Shown piece by piece: positions 8,437 to 16,878 of a stretch of 64,000 nt of DNA. The notes beneath the pieces are model-generated. The model was not told where the DNA came from. It did no database searches and worked only from the letters and a program-made list of their open reading frames with translations. This stretch comes from Lachancea mirantina. Taxonomy: Eukaryota > Ascomycota > Saccharomycetes > Saccharomycetales > Saccharomycetaceae. The translations under genes and the position numbers were made by a program. Position 1 is the stretch's first letter; each line of letters opens with the position of its first letter. The stretch spans positions 1,621,013 to 1,685,012 of the forward strand of contig LT598468.1 of assembly GCA_900074745.1 (NCBI GenBank), written 5' to 3'.

Positions 8437-9714
8437 ATGTGTGACATTCTGTATAACCCAAACTCACGCGTGATATCAAAATACCAGCGCAAGCTAAAGC
8501 CTACTGCTGCTGACACAGTTTTGGATTTAGATGTCCAGTTCGTTTCGCCTCATCCTAGGAATTCCCCTCCCTACCTCCGTGACTTGATCAAATCCATATA
8601 CCCGGCGGAGTTATGTGCTCGGATCGAAAAGCAAACAGAGAGTACATTGGCTTTTCACGCGCTTTGCGCACTCATTTTGAAGAATTATGTGTCTTCCTGG
8701 TACGGTCCAAAGATCGCAACAACTGATGCCGAATTGATGGAAAGTGTCTATAATTTTTTGTGCTTCATTCAAGAATCAAGCAGGAAGGCGGAAATAGATT
8801 GGCAACATTTTTTGCTGGACGATGTTCCATACTTGATGGTCCTACATAGTGAGGCTTTCTACCTCGCGATGCTAACAAATGGTGGGTATCATGAGTTTAT
8901 GCAAATGAATCGAAACTCCGGCTTGAATTCTGGAAAGCTGACATCAGCGCTTCTGAGTTCGTTGGAGGAAGGATCAAGGCTGGAGTACTTTTTTTTACTG
9001 GCGCTATTTCAACAATTGATACTTGGGCGTCTCCTCGAAAGTGCGTTAGAACCCGCCGTCTTACTTCAGTTTACGATAAACAGCACCCAAAAAGTGATTA
9101 AAATCTTACGAAGAAGAGAAAATGAAAAATCATTCTTACATTTCATCCTTGCTGTATTCAACTTTTTAACTCAATTAATCTCCTGCCTATTTGCGAGACC
9201 GAAAAAGGGCGGCTACGCGAAACAGGATGATTGTCGACGACCTGTGCTTTACAGCTATGTTTTCAGTTTCATCAAGTTATCCGTTAATTTAGAAGGGAGA
9301 CGACCGCTGCTTTATGCTTGTTATAAATATTTACAATGGGCTCTTGCACGAAACAGCCTCTTGAACAGAAGCCTTCAAAAAACAGTTTTCAACATCTTTA
9401 ATCGAACCTTTACCAATACGGATAATTTGAATTCAGCACTTCTGGGTATGAAAGGGTTTTTATTTCCGAAAGACAACAAGTTAAGTTTGAAAAACCAAAA
9501 TCTTAGTCAAGAGCAAATTAATGAATTAAAAGTTAACTGCGAAAAAGCGTTAAGGCAACTTTCAGATATTTTGAAATTGAGGTTATTTCTAGGCTTAGAA
9601 GACTCTGACATTCACCGGTTGGTGCAATACTTTTCAACCGACAAGCGCATGAATGCCCACTTTGTGAGCTGTATGAGCGCCTCGCTTCTAAGCCGATTCA
9701 AAGAGAGTTGTTGA
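8437..9714 (+). CDS. NVJ3: NVJ3, PXA-domain protein of the nucleus-vacuole junction
   Basis: A 425-residue protein called as the orthologue of YDR179W-A (Nvj3), a soluble PXA-domain protein that associates with Mdm1 at nucleus-vacuole contact sites. The PXA-like region spans about residues 40-230, starting around LRDLIKSIYPAELCARIEK and including the DDVPYLMVLHSEAF segment. No transmembrane segment is evident, although a hydrophobic helix (FILAVFNFLTQLISCLF) follows near 238-254. The call rests on family resemblance and on its place directly after CSN9. Its last 27 bp overlap the convergent PUS5 gene. Confidence 0.88.
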   Translation: MCDILYNPNSRVISKYQRKLKPTAADTVLDLDVQFVSPHPRNSPPYLRDLIKSIYPAELCARIEKQTESTLAFHALCALILKNYVSSWYGPKIATTDAELMESVYNFLCFIQESSRKAEIDWQHFLLDDVPYLMVLHSEAFYLAMLTNGGYHEFMQMNRNSGLNSGKLTSALLSSLEEGSRLEYFFLLALFQQLILGRLLESALEPAVLLQFTINSTQKVIKILRRRENEKSFLHFILAVFNFLTQLISCLFARPKKGGYAKQDDCRRPVLYSYVFSFIKLSVNLEGRRPLLYACYKYLQWALARNSLLNRSLQKTVFNIFNRTFTNTDNLNSALLGMKGFLFPKDNKLSLKNQNLSQEQINELKVNCEKALRQLSDILKLRLFLGLEDSDIHRLVQYFSTDKRMNAHFVSCMSASLLSRFKESC

Positions 9715-10407
9715 GCTCAAAACGTGCAATATCTTAGCATTGAACGTACCATTTTTGTCAACGCGATCATTCCAGAGGTGACGATGTGAAGAAGGGACAG
9801 GAATTAGATGAGTTTTAACATGAGACCCCACCCTTGTCTGCAAGAAACCCGAGTGAAGTGCGATTTGGCGTTTCGCACTTAGGATTTTCCGCGCACCATA
9901 TTTGCAATCATTCAGAATTGGATGTCCCAAGCCAAGAGCTAATTGACGACGAATCTGATGCTTCTTGCCTGTTTCCAACTGAAGTACAATACAGTTGGAC
10001 AAGACCTTTGCGTACTTTGTTACCATCCCACCAAATCTTAAAGTCCCGCACATAGGCAAGGGTGTCAAGTCACCCTCGACTAGAGCCACGTATCTCCTCA
10101 CGAGGCCAAACCCAGTATTCCCTCCCTCCCTGAGGTTTTTCGAAAAGTTTTGAGCGGCACTTTTTGTTTTTGCAAGCAAGAGTCCCCCAGTCACCTGAGA
10201 GTCTAATCTGTGCACGGTTCTCAATTCAGCCGTACTCAAGTCCGGATTTTCTGAACGTACGATATCCAATAAAATGGGAGGCTGATTCATCCGATGTGAA
10301 CGCCAGGATCGCAAATCTGGACACTGCGAAAAGACTCCCGGAAGCTTGTTTACGACGACATAATGTTTACCAACAAATAGAATGGGTGCTTTTGGTATTG
10401 CGTACAT
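9688..10407 (-). CDS. PUS5: PUS5, mitochondrial 21S rRNA pseudouridine synthase
   Basis: Orthologue of Pus5, the RluA-family enzyme that forms the single pseudouridine of mitochondrial 21S rRNA. It has 239 residues against 254 in S. cerevisiae. The catalytic motif HRLD is at 66-69, continuing SQVTGGLLLAKT, and the family motifs RYVALVEG and TGKKHQIRRQLA follow. The basic residues of a presequence are sparse, so a different upstream start cannot be excluded, but no in-frame upstream ATG was seen nearby. The gene belongs to the chromosome XII track (YLR165C). Its 3' end overlaps NVJ3 by 27 bp on the opposite strand. Confidence 0.95.
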   Translation of the reverse strand: MYAIPKAPILFVGKHYVVVNKLPGVFSQCPDLRSWRSHRMNQPPILLDIVRSENPDLSTAELRTVHRLDSQVTGGLLLAKTKSAAQNFSKNLREGGNTGFGLVRRYVALVEGDLTPLPMCGTLRFGGMVTKYAKVLSNCIVLQLETGKKHQIRRQLALGLGHPILNDCKYGARKILSAKRQIALHSGFLQTRVGSHVKTHLIPVPSSHRHLWNDRVDKNGTFNAKILHVLSSTTLFESA

Positions 10408-10624
10408 TCAAATTCATGGAAAACACACCTCTGTAGACTCTTTTTCATAAATATTATAAATGATGATATTCAATATATGATGAAAAGCCAACTAAAACAA
10501 AGAACTACCCCCACTCACCTCGTAACGAAACGATAGGTCGAGGTATAGGTTCGAATCAAACAAGAGAAGATTTTGCCCTAGCTCGGTCGGCAGATTTACC
10601 TGTCCGTCGTTTACACATCAAGAC

Positions 10625-13600
10625 ATGGCCAGCTATCCTGGAGAACAGACCAAAATACCTAAGCGGCTAGCAGAAGCTCTCGAGTATCAAACGCTAACGC
10701 ACCTCATTCCAAAAAATGTGCTTGCGAAACTTTTGCAGCATAATTTCCTGCTTTCGTTGAGATACAAGTCGAAGGCGTTCGATCCGACAAAGGCTGGTGG
10801 AGAAGCTCTGTCCTCATTCGAGCCGCCACAAAACGATAATGTGGACCAAACGGAATGCTTAAGTGATGATGACGGATTACTAGGGAAGGCTTTCGGGCAA
10901 CTCTCTCCTTTGGCGAGACGATTCGTCGAAAAACCACCTGCTTACAAAGCTTCTCCGTTTGACGCGCCTTCCTTGAAACGAGATCTCAATAGCCTAGAGT
11001 GCGAGGAAGATCAAAAGGCAGACGTCAGCTATGTCAAGCTTACGAAACACCACCAGAATATGGCCAAACTAGCTAATACTATCGAGGATGTTAATCAAGC
11101 TGCCATCAGGAATCGACACATGGAGGAGCTTGAGTGTCTTCTGCGTCATATCGGTCCGACCGATCAAGGGAAATATAATCCACTCTTTTGGGTTCGTCTG
11201 AATGGCCAGCATATTTTGACTGATATCACTGTTGAAAAGCTGCACCTTGTGCTCCAGAATATTACGGCGGTCACCAATCTTGCAGACGCTTCGAATCAGC
11301 AGGTGATAAGGCAGACTTTGGAACTTTGTGCCTGCCACGTCACAAGAGTGATGAAAATTGGGCTTCAAGAAGAGAGCTTGAGCGTGACAAACGCAATTGC
11401 AGCTTCATACCTTATCCTATTGATAATCACCCACAATCTCTGCGATAACTTCATGCTATACGACAAATACATTTCAACTGCCGTTGATTGTTTCTCCTCC
11501 ACCGTACATGCTTTTGTCAGTCGACAACTTGCCCGAAAGGAGGCAAGACCATTTACTTTTACCGTCGAGTTATTTCTCGGATCGATCTTAAAAGCTGTCA
11601 AATTGGGCTACCTTTCGGATGAAAAATACGCAACAAGTCTTATCTACAGCTTAGTGGAACTGCTTTTGCTTGATTCTTATTACTCAAATGAATTATCTGC
11701 TGCCAGCCTCGAAAACTTAAAAGTGTCAAGTTCGTTTGGTTTGAGAGCTTTTTTCGAGAACATACCGAGCCAAAGACTTGGAATACTTAATGAGCTGTTA
11801 CAACATGCCAGTTCGTTAAGCAGCAGTAAAAAATCTATCAGAAAAAAGCTCCATAAGTTGAGCCTGCCATTTTTACTGCTTTCTATGCTTCAAACGCTGA
11901 ATTCTTATTCATTCGACGCTGACCGCGGGAAGTTGGCACTTACAGAGTTTATTCAACATCACCAATCTGTGTCAAACGAATTAATGACTTACATCGACTA
12001 CGTGAATGAGGAATTGATCAGGAGGTGTTCTGTCGATATTGCTAATAACAAAGCAATCCTAGAAAACTACGTGCAAGACCTGACTGTTATGGTGGTGAAG
12101 CCGGAGTGGAGCATAGCGGAGCTTGTCTTAACTTCGCTACTCAAAAAGCTGCTGCTTTTCTACAGCCCTTCAAAGCTTTCTCCTTTCGCAATGGAGTTGG
12201 TGGCGCTGAACACAATCAAAACCATTGGCACGGCCATTCAGGAGATTATTCTGCAAGGGCGTGCGGTTCGAAAAGGTGCTTTATTATATCTTCCGAGTTA
12301 TGAAGAGCTTCCGGACTTGCTATTTTCTTTTCAAATATGCCGCGGCGGCCTGCAACAAGCGGGCCTCGAGGAAGCTCAGCGGTTCACTTGGCATAGACAG
12401 ATCGACTGTCTTTTAACTCTAAAGGCTATAGAGCACGATTCGCCAGAGATTCAAAGCGACCTTGATAATCTTCTCCTCAAAAGCTTGCGAGATAAAGCAA
12501 CATCTGATCGATACGATTTTTTAATTCCCCATGAACCTAAAAATTGTTCGGTCGATTACTTTCACACAATGCAAGTGTCAGAATTGGCAAATCTCTACCA
12601 TCCTTTTTTAAAGTTGATAATCTCTCTCCTGGAAAGAGATAAGGTCAAGCTTATGGCTGGCGCTGTTAGATGTCTCTCTGTACTGGCAGAAAAGGACTCT
12701 GAGCTGCTTATGCATCCAATCGTTAGAAATACTATCGAAGAAAAACTCAGAAACGCGTCGGCTTCAGTGAAAGATGCAATTTTGGATTTAATATTGCAGA
12801 ATGACGCCGGCATTACATTCTTTCGATCTATAAATCTCAACTTCAATGATGAAAGCATATCAGTCAGGAAAAAGGTTCTCCAGTTAAATACTCAGATTTA
12901 CGACAGAACAGATCAGATTTCTATTAAAATCCACGTAGCGTTGAGGCTTCTCATGGAAACTGAAGACGAAAACGATAATATTGCCATACCAGCTCAGAAC
13001 GCCCTTTTGCAAAGGTGGATTTTAAAGAGTGCAAACACCAAAGCCTTGCCTCAAGAACGAGAAGTTGAAGCCAAAAGTAGCGTCGTATTGATTGCGAACC
13101 TCCTTGAAAAAGGTGAAGGCATATCTAAGATGTTCGTTCGATTTCTGAACCAGTACGTTTTGAAAGAGGGGTTACATGAGGAAACGGTTTTCAAGAACAT
13201 ATTGAGCTCTGGTAATCTTTTCACAAGAAAGGCAGTTGAGCTGGCTATCGGCCTGCATTACGAGGATGAAGCAGGAACGATGGAAGTGCGCAATGTAAAC
13301 CTCAAAATTCTGAAACTATTATGCATAATGTCGTCGTGCTCCGTCAGTTTTATTACTAAAGATCAAATCATGATGCTATATCCTTACCTGTCTGCCGCGG
13401 ATCGCTCCGAGTTCGACTACCTGCATTTGAGAATTCTGAAAAATGCATTCGCTCAGCTCCCAAACTTCAAACCAACTTTCTTACTTGAGTTGGAAACCAT
13501 AATTCTCAACAAGCTTCCTAAAATGAACACCTTAGAACTAGAAGAGGGAATTCCTCTCGCCCTAGCTATTGCTACGCGACGACAGAACAACAGGAGGCTG

Positions 13601-14917
13601 GCAAAAGCGTGCGACTCGTCTGTGGGCCTCCTAATCCCGTATTTAACTCGACTGAAAAGTAATCCTGGCTCTCTGCAATTGGATGGAAAACTTCAGCAGC
13701 TAATACTTTTGATCACTGGATTTTCAAGGTTCTGCAGTGGAGCTGCGTTTGCTCAGAAACTTCCCAGTTTAGGATCTTCTGAAACTCTTCTGGAGTTCAC
13801 GGCCAAGTTCTTGCTCATATTATGTGGTTCCGACAATCTGCCGGCTATTCGCAAGGTTGCGATGAGGAGCCTACTGAAGTTAGGGACGACTTTTCCTCGT
13901 CTCTTTAACTCGCATCATTTCATCAAATTAATCGATACTGAAATCAAGGAGGGGACGTATGACATGAAACTAGTCATCATAAGTTCTTTGAATTTCCTTC
14001 TAGTTTCTGAGGAAGAGAAAACAGCCAAAAATCCCACGACCTCGTTCAATTCCGACGCCCGCGAAAGTTCGACTCGAAGTAACGATAGCATATGTGCTGG
14101 GCTGGTTTCCAGATACTTGAGTGAAGTTCTTCATTTTTGCGTAAAAAATGCATTAGATAGGGAACAGCGGTGCGTTCTCGAGTTTATTTCTCATGTCCTG
14201 AATTTTGGCTATGCGAATCCCTCAAAATGTATTCCAACGTTGATTGCAGTTGCATGTAGTGAAGAGGCACTAAACCGAGAGTCGACACTAAAAATATTGG
14301 CTGATATGTTTGAACTTCATGAAAGCATGGTTTTCAACGGACTTAACCGTGGCCTTAAGCTCGCATTCAATCATGTATGCCAGAAAGATTGGGCCTTGCA
14401 TCCAATCAATACGATGATGTTCCGCGGGCTTCAAAAACTATTTATGAAGTCCCATAAAATGGTAAACGGCTTTCTGACTACCATGAAAAAGCATTTTGGG
14501 GAAAAGTTAATTGACGAATGTAATAAAAATCCAGGAAAGGGGGCTTTAGTTGTTATCTTACTGAATGTTGCTTGTTTGAGTTTTAAAGAAGGCGCACAGG
14601 TTGTTCCTTTCCTTGATGAACTCGAAGATGCAATAGAGCAGGCGGTCGAACTAATAAAATATTCAGAGCACTCATCACCAGAAAGCAAAAAGGTAAGGGC
14701 TAGACTGATCAAACATAAAGTTCAATTTGAACTTACGAAAGAGTTTCTGTCGAAAATAATTGCACAGGGAAATGACGATCAAAACGAGGACAGTGGAAAA
14801 GCCCCGAAGATTGCAGCTCGCTGCCTCAGAAATATTAACGATCTCTCAAAGGCCTTAGTCGACGTCGAAGACGCAAACGTGGATAAAGTCCTCAAAGAAT
14901 TCGGGAGCTTGAGTTAA
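10625..14917 (+). CDS. SCC2: SCC2, cohesin loader subunit
   Basis: A 1430-residue alpha-helical HEAT-repeat protein, orthologue of Scc2 (1493 residues in S. cerevisiae; NIPBL in animals). Scc2 and Scc4 load cohesin onto chromosomes and stimulate its ATPase. The N-terminal 130 residues are poorly ordered, the part that binds Scc4 in the family. The middle and C-terminal thirds contain the repeats, with recognisable blocks such as SVKDAILDLIL and VRKKVLQLNTQIYDRT around residues 715-760. It is divergent from PUS5 (217 bp). In S. cerevisiae SAS4 follows SCC2, but here CDC1 comes next. Confidence 0.96.
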   Translation: MASYPGEQTKIPKRLAEALEYQTLTHLIPKNVLAKLLQHNFLLSLRYKSKAFDPTKAGGEALSSFEPPQNDNVDQTECLSDDDGLLGKAFGQLSPLARRFVEKPPAYKASPFDAPSLKRDLNSLECEEDQKADVSYVKLTKHHQNMAKLANTIEDVNQAAIRNRHMEELECLLRHIGPTDQGKYNPLFWVRLNGQHILTDITVEKLHLVLQNITAVTNLADASNQQVIRQTLELCACHVTRVMKIGLQEESLSVTNAIAASYLILLIITHNLCDNFMLYDKYISTAVDCFSSTVHAFVSRQLARKEARPFTFTVELFLGSILKAVKLGYLSDEKYATSLIYSLVELLLLDSYYSNELSAASLENLKVSSSFGLRAFFENIPSQRLGILNELLQHASSLSSSKKSIRKKLHKLSLPFLLLSMLQTLNSYSFDADRGKLALTEFIQHHQSVSNELMTYIDYVNEELIRRCSVDIANNKAILENYVQDLTVMVVKPEWSIAELVLTSLLKKLLLFYSPSKLSPFAMELVALNTIKTIGTAIQEIILQGRAVRKGALLYLPSYEELPDLLFSFQICRGGLQQAGLEEAQRFTWHRQIDCLLTLKAIEHDSPEIQSDLDNLLLKSLRDKATSDRYDFLIPHEPKNCSVDYFHTMQVSELANLYHPFLKLIISLLERDKVKLMAGAVRCLSVLAEKDSELLMHPIVRNTIEEKLRNASASVKDAILDLILQNDAGITFFRSINLNFNDESISVRKKVLQLNTQIYDRTDQISIKIHVALRLLMETEDENDNIAIPAQNALLQRWILKSANTKALPQEREVEAKSSVVLIANLLEKGEGISKMFVRFLNQYVLKEGLHEETVFKNILSSGNLFTRKAVELAIGLHYEDEAGTMEVRNVNLKILKLLCIMSSCSVSFITKDQIMMLYPYLSAADRSEFDYLHLRILKNAFAQLPNFKPTFLLELETIILNKLPKMNTLELEEGIPLALAIATRRQNNRRLAKACDSSVGLLIPYLTRLKSNPGSLQLDGKLQQLILLITGFSRFCSGAAFAQKLPSLGSSETLLEFTAKFLLILCGSDNLPAIRKVAMRSLLKLGTTFPRLFNSHHFIKLIDTEIKEGTYDMKLVIISSLNFLLVSEEEKTAKNPTTSFNSDARESSTRSNDSICAGLVSRYLSEVLHFCVKNALDREQRCVLEFISHVLNFGYANPSKCIPTLIAVACSEEALNRESTLKILADMFELHESMVFNGLNRGLKLAFNHVCQKDWALHPINTMMFRGLQKLFMKSHKMVNGFLTTMKKHFGEKLIDECNKNPGKGALVVILLNVACLSFKEGAQVVPFLDELEDAIEQAVELIKYSEHSSPESKKVRARLIKHKVQFELTKEFLSKIIAQGNDDQNEDSGKAPKIAARCLRNINDLSKALVDVEDANVDKVLKEFGSLS

Positions 14918-15469
14918 GGAGGTTTATCTTTGAGGTGATTGGGACCAATGCAAACATATTGAAGTGACTGCGATGCGGACTCTGAGAAAGTGATTAACCG
15001 TATTTCGTTGATGTCGCCTTAATTGGATTTGCATAAGGTCCACTTCCCCTGTTATTAGCTTAAAAAGTGGTGAAGGTTAGTTCAGCATCAGAAGATATTC
15101 TAAAGAATCTGCTGTTACTTTCTCTTCTTGTCCCGCTACCTGTAAACTACGCTCTTCGAGAATTCGCGTAAAAAATACGCAGGAAGTCTTGCTAAAGTTT
15201 AAAATTTGTTGGTTTGGACCTAAACCTCATTTAAAACCTCAATTACATATACGCAGCATCTTAAGCCTTGCCAGCCTTTAAATATCCATACCATCTCGTG
15301 AGGCGATGGTTCCAGTCCCCAAGTCTAATCGAAACTCTTCTTGAAATATCTTCACCTGAAGGGGGTTACTTCACATAATAATACTTCAGTGGAAAAATGT
15401 AATATTTTGATATTTCGCGAAAAGATCGAAAATCCATACTACCAAACTAATGAATAAAGAACAGAATTG
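14918..15469. other. Intergenic region SCC2-CDC1 (SAS4 absent)
   Basis: No gene seen. In S. cerevisiae SAS4 (YDR181C, about 480 codons) lies between SCC2 and CDC1. The 552 bp here cannot hold it, and no open frame above 60 codons is present. A small inverted repeat, ACCATC at 15290-15295 with GATGGT at 15305-15310, is the only structure noticed. It should contain the SCC2 transcript end and CDC1 promoter. Confidence 0.6.
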
Positions 15470-16864
15470 ATGTATCGCGGTAGGGGATTAGAGTTTAGGA
15501 ATGATCAGTATAAAGGGAATTCAAGGGGAAAGCACAGATCTGGAACTAATGCTGGACGACCGCCACCCGGAGGATCTAAATTTCAATGGAAAGTCCTATT
15601 GTTCTTCTTAGCTTTCTGGGTCTGTTTAGTCAATTATTATGAGAAACTTGTAGTAGACAGGGTCATCAAGAGATGTAGTTGGGATACATGGGAGCAATGG
15701 GAAGTGGGCCAGAGGCCACATCGTGTAATGCTTCTAGCAGATCCCCAGATCATGGATGCGCACTCTTATCCGGGCAGGCCCAAACTTGTGAACTATTTCA
15801 CTAAAAAAATTCTGGATCACTATCACGCTCGAAATTGGAATCATCTTCAAGCATCTCTTGATCCCGATTCTACTTTCTTCTTAGGTGACCTTTTCGATGG
15901 AGGCAGGAGATGGAGTGACGATGACTGGATGAATGAATACCAAAGGTTCAACAATATTTTCCGAAAAAGGAGTAACAAGCTTACGGTAATGTCACTTCCA
16001 GGAAATCATGATATCGGTTTTGGTGACACCGTTGTTGAACGCAGTTTAAACAGATTCAGTCAATATTTCGGTGAGTGTAACTCCATGTGGGACATCGGAA
16101 ATCACACCATTGTCCTGTTAGATACAATCTCACTATCTGACACCGCAAATTCGAATATATCGGATGTTCCCAGACAGTTTCTTGATCGAATTGCAACTAT
16201 GGAACCATCAAATCCAAGAATCATGCTAACTCACGTACCTTTGCATCGTGATCCCTTACTGCAACAGTGCGGTGATTTGAGAGAGTCTCAGAAGCCTTTC
16301 CCGCTTCAAAGAGGTATTCAGTATCAAACTGTCATTGATAAGGACTTAACAGAAGAGGTTCTATCAAAAATTCAACCCACGCTGGTTTTCTCTGGCGACG
16401 ATCATGATTTTTGCCACATATCGCATGGGTATGAAATTGGTGGCATCAAAATGGAAGCGGATGAAATCACGGTGAAGTCTTGTGCGATGAACATGGGGAT
16501 TTCACGGCCCGCTATCCAGCTTTTATCTCTCAACAATCCGGTGCATAAAACGATTGGAAAGACGTATGAGACTGAAATATGCTTTCTCCCTGATCCTTAC
16601 AAACCCATAAAAGTCTACATTTTCGCTTTCATACTTACATCAGGGATCATGGCATGGATTCAATTATTCCCTTTTTCGTTCTGTAGAACGTTTGATTTAT
16701 TTTTGGGCCAAATTTCGGTTGGCGGCTATCCACTGCTCCCCGTCGTGACAAGGCCAAAACAAAATTCGTCTGCAAATGAACTAAAAAGTCAAAAGATCCA
16801 AGGACTATTGATTAGTCAGGCCGTGATGGTATTGCTCATAACACTGATCTTCATGCTTTCATAG
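15470..16864 (+). CDS. CDC1: CDC1, GPI-mannose ethanolamine-phosphate phosphodiesterase
   Basis: Orthologue of Cdc1, an ER/Golgi metallophosphoesterase that removes ethanolamine phosphate from the first mannose of GPI anchors. The ATG at 15470 gives 464 residues (491 in S. cerevisiae). A basic cytosolic tail is followed by a signal-anchor helix (WKVLLFFLAFWVCLVNYY, about 40-58). The calcineurin-like metal ligands are all visible: LLADPQ, GDLFDGG, GNHDIGFGD and SGDDHDFC, plus the histidine in LTHVPLH. Two C-terminal hydrophobic helices (about 380-400 and 447-464) anchor the other end. It converges on SEC10 with only 14 bp between stop codons. Confidence 0.97.
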   Translation: MYRGRGLEFRNDQYKGNSRGKHRSGTNAGRPPPGGSKFQWKVLLFFLAFWVCLVNYYEKLVVDRVIKRCSWDTWEQWEVGQRPHRVMLLADPQIMDAHSYPGRPKLVNYFTKKILDHYHARNWNHLQASLDPDSTFFLGDLFDGGRRWSDDDWMNEYQRFNNIFRKRSNKLTVMSLPGNHDIGFGDTVVERSLNRFSQYFGECNSMWDIGNHTIVLLDTISLSDTANSNISDVPRQFLDRIATMEPSNPRIMLTHVPLHRDPLLQQCGDLRESQKPFPLQRGIQYQTVIDKDLTEEVLSKIQPTLVFSGDDHDFCHISHGYEIGGIKMEADEITVKSCAMNMGISRPAIQLLSLNNPVHKTIGKTYETEICFLPDPYKPIKVYIFAFILTSGIMAWIQLFPFSFCRTFDLFLGQISVGGYPLLPVVTRPKQNSSANELKSQKIQGLLISQAVMVLLITLIFMLS

Positions 16865-16878
16865 AGTTTTCGAAGTAA

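Noticed and set aside
10546-10560. GGTTCGAATC resembling a tRNA B box upstream of SCC2.
   Set aside because: No A box, anticodon arm or acceptor stem can be drawn around it on either strand.
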